A DNA stretch of 64,000 bases from Diphasiastrum complanatum (Eukaryota; Streptophyta; Lycopodiopsida; Lycopodiales; Lycopodiaceae), in contig CM055099.1 in assembly GCA_029204225.1 (NCBI GenBank), positions 63,580,626 through 63,644,625 of the forward strand, written 5' to 3'. Below are positions 1 to 13,568 of this stretch, one piece after another. A program made the translations under genes and the position numbers. The stretch's first letter is position 1, and each line of letters begins with the position of its first letter. The notes under the pieces are model-generated. The model saw nothing but the letters and a program-made list of their open reading frames with translations. It did not search any database and was not told the DNA's origin.

Positions 1-1280
1 TAGGCCACCAATACTTGGCAGTCATTATCTTATTAACTGTGTTCTTCAAAGCAAAATGTCCACCAACATCTTCTGAGTGTAAGGCTTTAAGGACTTTTTT
101 AATGTCTTCGGATTCGAGACATCTTTGAAGCTGAAAATCTGCACCAAGCTTGTACATAACGTTGTTAATAATTGTATAAGCTGCTACCTTACTGTCTTTT
201 GCTCCAAATCATAACCATCCGGATATATATCTGATCCTTGAGATAAGTAATGATATTAGAATATAGCGAATTTGTAGATGAAATCTCGAATAAATATTCG
301 TCTGAAAAATCATCATTGATAGGGTCTTCAATTTTTCCAATGCTGAGTCGCAATAAATAATCAGCATTTGTATGATACTTTCCTTGACAAAGCTCTACTT
401 GATAAGTAGATTCTTGCAGAAGTAGAACCCATCGAGCAATTCGTCCTGATAGATCTGGTTTATTTACAAGATACTTAAGAGCATGATGATCCACATGAAA
501 AATAAATACATATCCCAGCAAATAATGCCAAAAATTTTTAACAGTGAAAATCATGCCAAGTGCTTCACTTTCTGTAGCCGAATAATTTTTCTCTGATGAT
601 CCTTCTTCTGGTCGTCCTTTTGGCTTGGACAGACGCCAATAGCAAATGCAAAAACATCCACATAACTATGAAATAAAATAGCCCAGTTGGGTGGTCTCAG
701 AATAGGAGCATTGATCAACCTTTGCTTAAGATCTTCAAATGCTTTCTGCTGTTCATTCGTCCACAAGTATTCCACTTGTTTCTTCAGTAGATGTGTAAGA
801 GAGGCAACAATAGAAGCATGATTTTGAATAAATCTCCTGTAATAGCCAACATGTCCTAAGAAAGCTCTTAGTTCACGCAAATTGGTTGGTATTAGGAGGT
901 TCTTTATAAACTCAACTTTATCTTTGTCGACTTCTATTCCTTTGTATCCGAGCAATATTCCTTCTTTCATACCAGAAAAAATATTTCTCTAGATGAAGAG
1001 ATAAACAAGTATCTCAACACCGTTGCAATGTTAATTTTAGCTTCTATAGGTGTGTCTTTATATCACTGTACACACAGAAATCATCAATAAATATTTCGAG
1101 AAAAGTTCTCAGGAAGGCAGCGAAAATTAACATCATGATTCGCTGAAAAGTCGCTGGAGCGTTACAAAGACCAAAGGGCATTTTGTTGTAGACATAAGTG
1201 TCAAATCCGTCGTGAATGTGGTCTTTGAGTGATCCTCCTTTTGCAATCCCACCTGATTTTACACTTAACCAGCTCATATC
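1..1280 (-). pseudogene. Ty3/gypsy pol remnant (RT, RNase H, integrase zinc finger)
   Basis: Read on the minus strand from 1277 down, the pieces run in normal Ty3/gypsy order. First comes RT with MPFGLCNAPATFQ and a catalytic box read as FIDDF (usual Y/L-x-DD). Next is the RT-RNase H connection (FLGHVGYYRRFIQNHASIV, about 970-551). RNase H follows with VDHHALKYLVNK and a degraded QGKYHTNADYLLR motif (554-189). The end (188-1) gives an integrase H2C2 zinc-finger stretch, HSEDVGGHF then a TAKYWWP motif. The parts sit in different frames and carry stops, so it is a dead copy. It runs off the left end of the window, so the integrase core is not visible. Confidence 0.9.
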
Positions 1281-1479
1281 TTCATTTTTGAGTATATCAT
1301 GCCATATTTATGTTGGTATTCAATTTTTGACATTTGCGTGGCATCACAAAAATTATCATTCTTGATCGAGGAGAAGGGTCGCCCACGCATACCTATACGG
1401 GATACCCTGATGGATTCCACTCCCCCGATGTGTACGATAAAGATCTGCCTTAGAAGCTCAAGCAGTCCCATCTAGAGAC

Positions 1480-3088
1480 ATCCACACGTTCCCAGATTTT
1501 GGCAAGCCACCAGAGGAGGTTGATGTCCCAACGGCCAGTGCACTTTCTCATGTGCATGGTCTACTCAAGGATCTCAACTGGCTATTGCAAGATCGACTCC
1601 ACTACCATCGCCGAGCAAAGTCAGCAATGAAAGCTAAATAGGACCTTGAGCTCCACAACCAACAATTGCAACAAGAAGCTGATCACGCAAAGAAGCAGAT
1701 GGCCATGATGCAACATGAAATGGATGAAATGCGTTCTAGCATCCAATCTTACCAACAGATGGCCTAAACATTGCAACATGCACATAAACACCATGATGCC
1801 CAACTCCAGGCAGAAAAATAGCGGACCTCACGCCAAATCAATATAACTCTTGAAAAAGAAGTGGTCATCAAAACTTGGCAAAAAATGTTCGATGACCAAA
1901 AGCAAACAATTGATTTATATCTTTCAGTTCCACCTCAACCAAATTCCTCTACGGTCCCCACAGAAAAATACAATGAACTCTTGGCCAAACTTCAGACTTG
2001 TCATAAGACGTTGCAAAATTTTGAAGCTCAACAATCTGAGTATATCCAACCGTTCATTGAGGTAATTACTAGGTTGGAGAAACAACACGCAAAGCTAGAA
2101 AAATAGCTTGATGCTTTGCTTGCAACCAGAGAACCTCCTGCCACATCTCAAAGCGCCCCATCAGCCAGCGCACAAGCCTCCAACCCGGCCAATGTTGAAT
2201 TTGATGCATCTTTTTTCATTGATGACATTCTTGAGAGAGACCCATCAGTGGCTGCCGCCACATCGGACATTCTGTCCCTTGGTGATTCACGCACAACAAG
2301 GCCAAGCCACACCTAGGGCCAGATCTATCTTTAAGAAACCACAGTCACTTGAAGAATCCATCCAAGAGTATGCGACCACTTATCCAAAAGACGAGATGCG
2401 AGGGGAATATGTGTTGCCATGCTCCATAGCTAAAATCAAAGGCAAGGAAAAATAGATCAGCGAACAGCTGGCACCCCAACCCATATGGCGCAATGTCCTC
2501 TTCAAGGACCACAAAAATGTCCTGAACGAATATTTTTGGATTCCTAGGTATTTGCGCATGAATCCAATCTATCTATCCATCCCCATGCGAGCAACATGGC
2601 CCAAGAAGCAAGAGGATGCCAGTGCACCACCAAACTGGCCCATCATTCCAAACTCCAGGACTTGGAAGAACCAAGCAAATTTCCAGTATGCCTTGGAGCA
2701 GTTTCATCACAGGCACCACCAATCAGTTGATTCCACGGTGCAGCAAGCGGCGCTCAACTGCAAGGAGCTTGCTTTCCTTAGTACTCTCAAATTCCATTGG
2801 GATCACTCCTTGGGTCCCTTGTTTTTTGATCCCAACACCACTTTTCCTAGTCTCAAACGTAAGGACCAGTTAACCGTGGCACAAATTTATTACCGAGTAG
2901 CAATGACAGCATCCCAACATGCAGCACGAGTGGAAGAGTGGCAACGCTTCCAATGGTTGCCCCATAGCTTCCATGTCTTCGGGCCTCTCAAGGATGACAA
3001 CACTGTACGAGCCCAAGCACCGGAGGGTTACAGAAAACTCATCCAAGAAATCCGCAAGAACAATGAAGCGCAAGATGCCAAGCTATAG
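1480..3088 (+). pseudogene. 3' extra ORF of a Ty3/gypsy-type element (coiled coil)
   Basis: One ancestral reading frame can be followed across a frameshift near 2290 and several stops (for example after KLEK at about 2106 and after KGKEK at about 2455). The N-terminal part (1500-2100) is rich in Q, E, K and heptad-like spacing, suggesting a coiled coil. The C-terminal part (2552-3088, 178 codons open) has no motif I recognise. It ends 56 bp before the polypurine tract and LTR at 3145, where some Ty3/gypsy elements carry an extra ORF after pol. A second copy of the last 0.6 kb lies inverted at 26799-27402, again just before an LTR. The function is unknown to me. Confidence 0.6.
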
Positions 3089-3144
3089 GAAGCCCTATTC
3101 AAGTGAATTGCCATGGGACTAGCAACCTTTTGGCAGTGGGGGAG

Positions 3145-4811
<1,667 letters not shown>

Positions 4812-4823
4812 TGGTAGGAAATC
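4812..4823 (+). other. Primer binding site, Ty3/gypsy copy 1
   Basis: TGGTAGGAAATC starts right after the LTR end and is conserved in the inverted copy at 24604-24615. TGG is the expected complement of a tRNA CCA end. It is not the common iMet site, and I did not assign the tRNA. Confidence 0.6.
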
Positions 4824-4826
4824 AAT

Positions 4827-5100
4827 ATGGTAGATGATAATGCAAATGCAGCTCTCGGTGGTCAGGTGCCAATGCCCACCTATCTGCAAATTTGCTAGTC
4901 ATTAAGCCAAGTGCTTAATGAAATAAACAACATGAACACTTTAAGTGATCAACAAATGGAAGTATTGTTGAATCAAGTGAAAACTTTATCCACACCAAAT
5001 TTGGGCTTTCAGCTTGAACCTTTTTTGGGAGAGAAGAAAGAGAAAACCCGGCAGAAGACGAATACTCAGATGAGGATGTTCGAGTCGCACCTTAGTTAAC
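4827..5100 (+). pseudogene. Ty3/gypsy gag N-terminus, copy 1
   Basis: ATG at 4827 opens a frame (MVDDNANAALGGQVPMP) shared with the minus-strand copy starting at about 24600. A TAG interrupts it near 4895, and it continues to about 5099. Identity with the other copy ends near GEKKEK. The next part of copy 2, the gag core, is absent here, so this copy has an internal deletion. The following 5100-5310 can be read as a decayed low-complexity continuation without recognisable domains. Confidence 0.65.
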
Positions 5101-5317
5101 CTCAGCTGGAGCAGCGAATCAGAAAAAAAAGGACCACAAGCATGCCAGTTGCTAGACACCCTATAAATCAAGATGGTTTTGGACCTAGCAGAACAGATAA
5201 AGACAAAGGCATTGCAATCACTACAACATTCTGGAGGATTTCTGACCCTATTACCAAGGCTTTTATGAAGAATTTTATTTTGAAAAAAGACCGTAACCCT
5301 CAGTATACACTCTGAAA

Positions 5318-5537
5318 TATACCTCGGAACGAGATCCTTGATAATTGCCTCAGTAATCGAGGCTTCTTCACTTCGTTTTTGCCTTGTTTATAAAACGGGT
5401 ATATTGAGAGATATACCAAGGGCCCTCGGTATATCCCTCCCAAACAAGTGATTGGCGACATGTCATTTTCAAGGGATATACCAAGGGATATCCCTTGGTA
5501 TATCTCTTCTAAAAGTTTATCCTGTTCCGAGGGTATA
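5318..5537. repeat. Foldback/MITE-like palindromic element
   Basis: The outer arms are TATACCTCGGAAC (5318-5330) and GTTCCGAGGGTATA (5524-5537), which are inverse complements with one indel. Inside are an imperfect palindrome near 5408-5433 (centred on AGGGCCCT) and a perfect 30-bp palindrome at 5475-5504 (centred on GGGATATCCC). Just outside lies a 24-bp hairpin, ATGGAGCCAG-ATTA-CTGGCTCCAT (5567-5590). No coding capacity. A non-autonomous foldback element fits; I could not fix a target-site duplication. Confidence 0.65.
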
Positions 5538-5700
5538 AAATTAGAAAAAAGAAATTTTAGGACACAATGGAGCCAGATTACTGGCTCCATTCTGCCCTAA
5601 AAATGGACTCCATCCGATCCCAGGAGTCTTTTGCACCATGAGATCCTTGCTGATGGAACTAGATGTGGTGGAATTTTTAAATTGAATTTGTGAAGTTGCT

Positions 5701-6700
5701 TTGTTATCTAAGGAGGAGTTGTGGCATAGACGGTTGGGACATCCTAACTTTACATCTATGTCTTCTATGGTTAAGAAGGAGAAGGCTATTGGTCTTCCAA
5801 AATCGCTTTCTAAAGATTTCAAGCCTTGTGAGGCTTGTGTCATTGCAAAGTCAAACAGAAGGCCATATCAAAAGTCCTTTATAAAGACTACTTATCCATT
5901 GGAACTCATACATTCAGATGTATATTTTTCTTCTTCTAAAAGTATTGGTGGTGCAACATGTTTTGTCACCTTTATTGATGACTTTACTAGATACACTTGG
6001 TTGTATCTACTTTCTTCAAAGGCTATGGTTTTTTATCACTTCCTTATCTTCAAAGCTTATGTAGAAAAACAGTTTTCTTGCAAAGTTAAAGCTTTAAGAT
6101 GTGATGGAGGAGGTGAATATATCTCCAACAAGTTTCATAATTATTTTGAAGGTGAAGGAATAAAGAGAGAATTTTCTTGTGCCTATTCTCCATCCCAAAA
6201 TGGAGTAGCTGAGATGAAAACCAGATATTTATGTGAATGTGCTAAAGCAATTCAAGTAGCAGCTTCTTTGCCTATTGAATATTGGGGTGAAGCTATAAAT
6301 TGTGCAAACTATTTGTGCAATAGATTACCTCACAATGCTCTTGCTGGAAAAACACCTTTTGAAGTCTTGTTTCAGAAGAAACCTAAGGTAGATCACCTTA
6401 GAGTTTTTGGTTGTACTTGCTTTGTTAATATGCCCTTGGAAACAAGGAAAAGAGATGACCCTAATTCTGTTAAAGGGATCATGGTTGGATATGCATCCAA
6501 GAAGAAAGCTTACAGAATCTATATTCCCTCTACCTCAACTACAATTGAGCCTGAGTAGAGATGTTATATTCCATGAAGATCAAAAATACATTCTTGAGAA
6601 GGCCGAGTTCAAAGATTCTCACAAAGATACTCCAATCATCACTCTTGAAGACCATCATGGAGAGATGGGGCCAAGATTTGAGGAGTGACCTCGAATTTTT
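5701..6700 (+). pseudogene. Ty1/copia GAG-pre-integrase and integrase, element A
   Basis: The frame is open from 5701 to 6558 (285 codons). It starts in the GAG-pre-integrase region (ELWHRRLGHPNF, then CEACVIAKSNRRPY). The integrase core follows with catalytic residues in HSDV, RCDGGGEY and SPSQNGVAE, so D, D and E all look present. The C-terminal KPKVDHLRVFGCTCFV and GYASKKKAYRIY motifs are typical of copia. Around 6560 the frame breaks, and the linker to RT (6561-6770) lies in other frames. No gag or protease lies upstream: the 5' part of the element is missing at about 5700. Confidence 0.93.
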
Positions 6701-6769
6701 TCACCAAGGAGATCTCAAAGAGAAAGATCCGAGTCTAGAAGGCTTACCAATCAAGATAGAGGAAAGCAA

Positions 6770-8350
6770 GTGGAAACCACTAATTGTGCCTATTTTATTT
6801 CTCACGAGGAGCCGAAGGATGTATATGATGCTATCAACTCAAAGGGATGGTACCTTGCCATGAAGGAGGAATATGATGCTTTGATGGCCAATAATACATG
6901 GGAGCTTGTGGATCTTCCATCCAACAAGCATACCATTGGTTGCAAATGGGTTTTTCGAATCAAGTATAATCAAGATGGCACAATCAACAAGTACAAGGCT
7001 AGGCTTTGTGCTAAAGGCTTTGCTCAAGTATATGGACTTGATTATGAGGAGGCCTTTGCCCCAGTTGCAAAGATGGTGTCAATTAGAATCATGATTTCTC
7101 TTGCTTGTTTTTTCAATTGGCAAATTCTTCAACTAGATGTTTCTAATGCATTTCTAAATGGCAATCTACAAGAAGAGATCTATATGGATCAACCTATTGG
7201 GTTCATCCATGATGAAGGAAAAGTTTGCTTGCTCTTCAAAAGTTTATATGGATTAAAGCAAGCTCCAAGGTCATGGTATTCTCAACTTAACACCTTTCTT
7301 GAGTCACTAGGATTAAATCTTAGTAACTATGATCCTTCCTTATATGTCAAGTTTTTTGATAAAGATATTGTCATCCTTCTTATTTATGTGGATGATATCA
7401 TTCTGACAGGAAGTTGTATCAATTTAGTTGAGGAAACCAAGATTGCACTTGGAAAAGAGTTCAAGATGCAAGATCTTGGAAAAATTCACTATATTCTAGG
7501 ATCAGAGATTGACTTTTTTAAAGATAAAGCTTTTGTATGTCAATCTAAGTATGCTCTTTCAATGTTAAAAAAGTTCAATATGTTGAATTGTAAGAGTATA
7601 GAAACACCTATGGAGCAAAATGTAAAGGACTCTAACAAAGGTGATGAAAGATCCTTCGAGGACATCACACTTTTTAGAAGTCTTATAGGCTCCTTAATTT
7701 GGCTCACAATAACTAGACCTGACATAAGCTTTAGTGTTTATAACTTGAGCCAGGCTATGCAAAATCCTTCAGTTTATCATTGGAAAATAGCCCAGAGAGT
7801 GCTTACATATATATCTTCAACTTTTGATTTTGGTTTATTGTATAAAAGTGAAGATCTTTCTATTATTAGTTATTCTAACTCGGATTTTGCAAGTGATAGA
7901 GGAGATCGAAAATCTACAAGTGCTTATGTCATATATCTTGGAGCAAACTTGATATCTTGGCTTTTCGAAAAGCAAGATACTATATCACTCTCATCATGTG
8001 AAGCTGACTACAAGGCGCTCATTACAACAACAAAGGAAGTGCTTTGGATCAAGAGGTTACTAGTGGAGCTAAAGAAACTTATGGAAGAAGATATACCTCT
8101 GATCATGTGTGACAACATTTTAGCTCAAGCCCTTGCCAACAACCCAATATTCCATGCAAGGAGCAAGCATATCGAAGTTGCACATCACTTCGTGAGAGAG
8201 AAGCTCATTGGAGGTGAAATCAAATTGGAGCACATCGACACATCATCTTGCATTGCTGATATGCTCACCAAACCTTTGAGCAAAAGTTCCTTCAACAAGC
8301 ATAGAGCCAACCTTGGAGTTATACCAAGATCCATGTTCAAATCAATATAG
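6770..8350 (+). pseudogene. Ty1/copia reverse transcriptase-RNase H, element A
   Basis: The longest open retroelement frame in the window (526 codons). RT (RVT_2 type) shows GCKWVFRIKYN, YKARLCAKGF, LDVSNAFLNG, SLYGLKQAPRSWY and the catalytic LIYVDDIILTG. RNase H shows YSNSDFASDRGDRKSTS, SLSSCEADYKAL, CDN and a [17 protein letters not shown] block, ending in ADMLTKPLS and GVIPRSMF. The domain set is complete, with no internal stop. It has no ATG near its left end and depends on the broken integrase frame just upstream, so it would not be made as part of a normal polyprotein. Confidence 0.93.
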
Positions 8351-8364
8351 ATCATTTTTAGGAG

Positions 8365-8945
8365 TGTTAAAATTGAAAAACAATCCATATTGATTTCTTG
8401 GCTTGCTACAAATGTTGAATCATGCAAGATAATGCAAAATGCCAAGTTTGGCCTACATAGAACTTGAGCTACATGGTTATGTATTATCTAGTTTGATAGA
8501 TGTAACTTGCATATAGTTTGTAGACATAGAATTAGCATGATTATGCTTGTAGAAACTCGTGACAATTCACATGCATTAATTGTAAGTGATCCATAGTGAC
8601 ATGCAAGGCATGCACAGAGTTTAATGGACACATGCATGATGATTTGGACATTTCTAGTTATAACTAGTACACTTGTAAAAAGTTGGTAGAATTTCATGCA
8701 TGACAAGTGACAAATGTCACATAGACTCTAGATGTCACTTTAGATGTCATTTTGGAATGGATGGATGTGGTTCTACCTTGAGCTACCTCAATCTCCATAA
8801 ATATGTGTAGCTCTCCACACAATCAATGATGAAGAACCAAAGTTTTGTGCTATCTCATGCCATTTTGGATCTAAACTAATATTGCTTGTTATCTCTCTAG
8901 CTTTCTCTCTCCAACTCTGCATGCACATGAATTAGTCTTCCGAAA
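8365..8945 (+). repeat. 3' LTR of copia element A (right end approximate)
   Basis: A purine stretch ending AGGAG at 8364 is followed by TGTTAAAATTG, the usual polypurine tract to LTR step 14 bp after the RNase H stop. The body is non-coding. The right end is uncertain: no partner LTR is present, and a weak TGGTATGGTAG resembling a primer site starts at 8948. Confidence 0.55.
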
Positions 8946-8999
8946 AATGGTATGGTAGTGGGAGAGAATAGAAAGTTTAAAGAACATAAAATGGATGTG

Positions 9000-10211
9000 A
9001 TGTCGTACATGAGGAGTAGCATCCTAGTTTATATGCACGCCCTGCCTCTCCAATAACTCGAGTACTGCCTACGTACTGTGGTAATACGCATCCATGTACT
9101 CATCATGTGTGGGAGACTGCCCCATGGCAGATCGCTGAAAAAACATTCCAGATTTTGATCATATAAAAAGAGCATTTTTATGTGCCCTCATTCTCCACAT
9201 AGGAAGGCCTGGCTCTCTCAACTTTCATTGCATCTTGGATCTCCGATTTGCGGTGGTTCATTGCAAATCCCATGCGGCTCCTCATCCATTTATGTGCGAA
9301 TTCCATATCTTGGGATGGCACAAGGAACTCACTACACAGCTGGTCAATGACGCGATTCTTGTGGTCATTGCTGACATCAAGCCAGTCATGAAATGTGTCT
9401 CTGGAAAAGTGTACATACATGAGCTCCCTCATGCGCATGAAGACCCTCTTATCATAGTTATTGTCAATGATGTGACCATTCTTGTCTATGTCATATGACG
9501 ATGGGATGACAACTAGTGGAGATGTGGCTATGGGAGTGTCTATGGGGGTGGCCTCCTGTATGGGAGGTCTGGCCTTGGGAGTGTCAGCGGGAGTGGCCGC
9601 AGGTATGGGAGATGCCTCACTGATGGGAGAATACTGATGATGTGTAGTGTACGTGGTGTATTGGGGGGGAGAATAGGTAGAAGGGGGGGGGGGTTACCAA
9701 GAGGAGAATAGCCAGTGGGGGATGTTAGGATGGGAGAATAGCTAGGGGTGGACTGGAAGGAAGTGGGCTAGAACCCCCATGGTGAAACATGACCCCACGG
9801 AGCATATCCGGGAGGACAAAACTCAGTGGCAGTGGGTGCAGAGGGAGGAAAAATGTGAGAGGTAAAAGTGGGTATGTCAGGAATCTGTGTGATAGATATA
9901 GTATCGTGTGCCATACATGCAACCTCCTAGGTCAGTGTCTCTCGAAGTAGGGACTCCCCACGATGAGATGTGCTACACGGACATGCAGGACTCATGACCA
10001 CATCAGGGATATCAAGGTCATCGCCACATCCTCCACAGTAGGAGACACCGAGGCGTCGGCTCCTTTCCCATCGGGAGGAGGCACTGGCAATAGTGCCATG
10101 AGTGGGGGTGCGACCCTCATCAGAGTGACCCTCACAGGAAGAGAAAACATGTGACTGGTCTACATGAGGAGTCGACTGAATCTCCTCGGTTGATGATGTG
10201 TACTCAACCAA
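9000..10211 (-). pseudogene. Decayed ORF, possibly DNA-transposon-associated (Transposase_24-like)
   Basis: The minus strand gives an 86-codon piece at 9178-9438 with HDWLDVSNDHKNRVIDQLC followed by an aromatic and basic stretch. It continues in the same direction to a DEYMDAYYHST stretch near 9090. Upstream (9500-10211) the minus frames are Pro/Ser-rich and repetitive. The arrangement resembles plant CACTA-associated proteins (W..., K-V-I-D-L, WR/KS blocks), but the match is by eye and weak. Composition is GC-richer than the neighbouring retroelements. No terminal repeats were identified. Confidence 0.3.
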
Positions 10212-10473
10212 TTTGATGGAGCTACGAGCCTTGCATTGAGCCCTCAGTCACTCTAAGATCTTATCCTGTTGTGAGGAAGACAACTGATCATGGTAGCTTA
10301 ATGAGCTTAGTCTCGCTCATAGAGGAAAGGCGGGATGACCCGCGAATGTCCTGACCTCTGGCTAGGGGATCCACCCTCTGACATAATGGGTGCAATGGAA
10401 TAAGAGGGATAAATATTGCAGACAACCAATGAGAGCTTCAACAATAGTAAAAAAAATATCACCATTTCCATCT

Positions 10474-11200
10474 TGTGAAAAATAGTCAAAAATCTATCTT
10501 GGTGATTTTATGAATGTGTGTTTGTGAGTACATTTCACATGTGTGGAGCATGTTCCCACGTGTAGAATAGTTATAAAAAGCTATCTATCATAGCTTTAGG
10601 GGTTTCCTAAGTTTTTATGTCAAGCATCTTGGTGTAGAGTTGTGATAGGGCCAAAAATTGGCATAGATGGCAAATTGGTCAAATCCACATGTAATGCCTC
10701 TATTGAGCCAAAAGTAGCTTATGATGAGATCTCGAGCTAGTTAGGCCTGTAAATAGGCTTGTGACACCTGCGTTAATGTAACTTGATGAGTGATCAAGTC
10801 AAAGTGTTGGCTTTGGTCAAGGGGTTCCAATAGAAATTGAGAAATCCTCATGAAGGGTCCAATAGAATTGCAAGATGGATGCATCACTCATCCAATAACA
10901 TTAGAGAGGCTAGGAATAGGGGTACAATAGGAAGTGAGCAAGCTCTCCATGAGTTTTATATGTACTCCTCTTTCCAATTATAATCTAAGTTGGTTTTTTG
11001 AGTCAAAATTGAGAATTGTTATTTTTTGCTTATATTACACTCTCTCTCTAGTTGAGACCAAATTTTCTCTATTATCTCTCTACTCGAGGAGAGGAGCTTA
11101 TTTTTACTTAGGTTTTTCATGGATCACTTTCTTACATGTGAAAGTTTTGCTACCTAAAGCAGGTTGGAGACCTGTATGACAGATCTTGATTTCATACCGT
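10474..11200 (+). repeat. Solo LTR-like repeat, family X, copy 1
   Basis: Starts TGTGAAAAATAGTCAAAAATC and shares a long collinear stretch with 20108-20550. Shared anchors are GTGGAGCATGTTCCCACGTG, CAAGCATCTTGGTGTAGA, GATAGGGCCAAAA and GATGCATCACTCATCCAATA. A TATAAAAAGC box lies near 10572. The right border is not defined. No internal domain is attached on either side, so it is a solo or truncated LTR. Confidence 0.55.
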
Positions 11201-11735
11201 CTTTTGGTGATGTTTGTAAAGTGATCCGAGGGGGGTTTTTGAGCCATTATTTCTATTCTCCTGAGGGTATATCATTGTCTATACCCTGGTGACATTGTGA
11301 TTAGATTGCAAAATTGTGTAGATGGTAGCTACTTTGAGGTCCACGAACTCACTATTGATAGATCTTGGTGGCCTAGAAATCCCATTACAATCACCAAGTT
11401 CAGCCAATAGTACAAATGCTTGAAATAACTATAGGAGACATCTTCAATGGGTATGATTGGAAAGAAGCTCAGGAGCTCCATAGGCAAGTGAGATAGGAAT
11501 GATATTAAGAATGATTGTATACCCCTTCATCAATATATCTCTAGAGGCTTGGAGACTCTCTATTAATTGTGAAGGCACGGTTTTGTTGATAAAACATGTC
11601 CGAGATCACTAGTCTAGAATCAAGTTTCAGACATGTGTAGCCATTCTCGTAGCAGCATGATACTGGAAATGTTGCACCCTGTTAAGTTATTCCCTCCCCT
11701 ATGTTGATCCCATGGTGAGGAAAAAACCTAACATG
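11200..11735. other. No gene recognised
   Basis: Non-coding sequence between a family-X LTR and an RT-less copia fragment. It contains no open frame of note and no repeat I could pair with another part of the window. Confidence 0.5.
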
Positions 11736-11955
11736 TAGCTAGTTTCACCATAGACAATTTGCACCCATCCACATGAAATTACTCAAACATGAGATAGAAC
11801 AAGTAAACTTGAACAACACTTCATTGTTGTTCTTTTGACATTACTTGAGTCTTCAAACACTTGCAAAAATAGATTTAAAACATCTTTTCCATTTGGTGCT
11901 CTTGACTAGCTCCAATTGCCACCTTTCCTTTTGTGTTATTGAAGCCCTTTGAGAG
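11735..11955 (-). mobile_element. Fragment of RT-less copia family T (non-coding middle)
   Basis: The reverse complement matches the middle of the family at 22000-22150 and 42500-42740. It runs from GGGCTTCAATAACACAAAAG through AGCTAGTCAAGAG and TTGTTCTATCTCATGTTTGAG to CATGTGGATGGGTGCAAATTG. The match stops at 11955, where copia RT sequence on the plus strand begins. Confidence 0.7.
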
Positions 11956-11959
11956 AGGA

Positions 11960-12802
11960 TGTGATTTTAGCTTCATTTGTCAATCTAAATATGCTACATC
12001 CATCCTAGATAGATTTGGAATGAAGAATTGTAAAGACATTGAGACACCAATGGAGCAACATGTGAAAGCATCTATTGGTTGTGATGAAGCATCCTTTGAG
12101 GACATCACATTATATAGAAGGCTTATTGGCTCCTTGATCTATTTAACTATAACTAAACCTGATCTTAGTTATAGTGTTGGAAAGTTAAGACAATTCATGC
12201 AAATTCCTCTAGTTTCACATTGGAAGATGGCCAAAAGATTCCTTAGATACATTTCATCTACTAAGAATTTTGGCATTTTGTATAGAGGGACTAATCTTGG
12301 GTTAAGAGCCTATAGTGACTCGGATTTTGCAGGTGACAAAGTGGATAGAAGATCAACAAGTGTTTTTGCCACCTTTATATGTGATGGAGTAGTATCATGG
12401 CTTTCCAAAAAGCAAGATACCATCTCCCTATCTTCCATAGAATCCGAATACAAGGCCTTGACATCAACATGCAAGGAGGTCTTGTGGCTCAAAAGGCTAT
12501 TGGTGGAGCTTCATGTCATGGAGGAGGAGATTCCTATCATCTACTGTGACAACCAACCAGCCCAATCACTTGCAACTAATCCTACATTCCATGCAAGGAG
12601 CAAACACATCGAGATTGCTCATCATTTTGTGAGGGAGAAAGTGCAAGCCAAAGAGATCAAGCTCCAACATGTGTCATCATCAAGTTGCTTGGCTGATTTG
12701 TTTACTAAATCTTTACCTAAAGATTCATTTGTCAAACTTAGATCTTCAATTGGAGTTATTGATAAAAGCATTGTGATTTCCAAGGCTAGATTTGAGGAGG
12801 AG
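11960..12802 (+). pseudogene. Ty1/copia RT C-terminus and RNase H, element D
   Basis: A long open frame begins inside RT at SFICQSKYATSILDRFG, after the YVDD box, which is absent. It passes IETPMEQHVK, SLIYLTITKPDLSYSVG and the full RNase H block ([68 protein letters not shown]), then GVIDKS near the C-terminus. The frame runs on to 12892 through LTR sequence by chance. The 5' part of the element is lost at about 11960, at the junction with the family-T fragment. Confidence 0.9.
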
Positions 12803-12855
12803 TGTGAAAAATTGCCTACATTGGCAAATCTAGCCATGTACAATATTGTACATTT
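12803..12855 (+). repeat. Outer LTR (element D), left piece
   Basis: TGTGAAAAATTGCCTACATT starts after the polypurine tract GAGGAGGAG that follows element D's RNase H. After 53 bp the LTR is cut by the inserted element at 12856, and it resumes at 16654. The last bases before the insertion are CATTT. Confidence 0.8.
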
Positions 12856-13555
12856 TGTGAAGAATTGCCAAACATTGGCAAATCTAGCTTGATCAAAAAC
12901 TATGTAGTATAATGTAAATTTGGTACATAAGTGGATTCCACACATGTGAGGCCAAGATGCCACATGGCAAACCACTCCTAACGTAGGTTAGTTCAAGTCA
13001 AGAGAGTTGGTCATGTCTATTTGGTGGTCATCCCTACTTTATAGGACCTAAACCTAAGTTTAAGGTGAAAATTGACCAACTAGCTACCTACCAAGCATAA
13101 CTCAAGGATCTAGGCTAGGGTTTCATTTTAGGGCGAGAAGGATGAGTTAACTTCCTTATTACATGCTGGAAATCCACCTAACTTCAAGAAGGAAGTCGAA
13201 TTTGCTCTATATTCCAAGCTCCCATAGTGAGAAGATAGAAAATTTTTGGAGCTCATTGGCAATCTCAAGCTAGTTCACTATGTACATTGAGTTTTTGTGA
13301 TCCAAATGAAACCAAATCAATTTCTACTTGTTTATCAGGTTGAAGGTCATACCGCAGACTTTATTACACATGTGTGGGCTCGTATTTCAATGTTGATCAA
13401 TGCTTTTGATTGTTGATGCTTGTCGTTTGTCAAATTGCCAATCTAGATCAACTTTTTTGTGTCTAGTTTTTTGATAGATTGTTAAGCAAGCATGCAATCA
13501 CTCTTGTGGATCTTTTGTAGATCCATTTATGGTCCTAAAGTATAGTACTTTCACA
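12856..13555 (+). repeat. 5' LTR of the nested gag-only element
   Basis: Begins TGTGAAGAATTGCCAAACATTGG and ends GTACTTTCACA, directly before the primer site. It matches 15953-16653 along its whole length. Confidence 0.93.
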
Positions 13556-13568
13556 TGGTATCATATCC
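13556..13568 (+). other. Primer binding site (iMet type, mutated)
   Basis: TGGTATCATATCC directly after the 5' LTR. It differs from the usual TGGTATCAGAGCC by one base. It is followed by an untranslated leader to the gag ATG at 14360. The leader (13569-14359) contains an internally repeated stretch (TCATCTTATCTTCATTCCA, then GTGAGGGAGT) near 14024 and 14195. Confidence 0.85.

Noticed and set aside
9927..10211. A 94-codon Ser/His-rich frame as an independent gene
   Set aside because: Low-complexity and without start context; best treated as part of the decayed ORF on the same strand.
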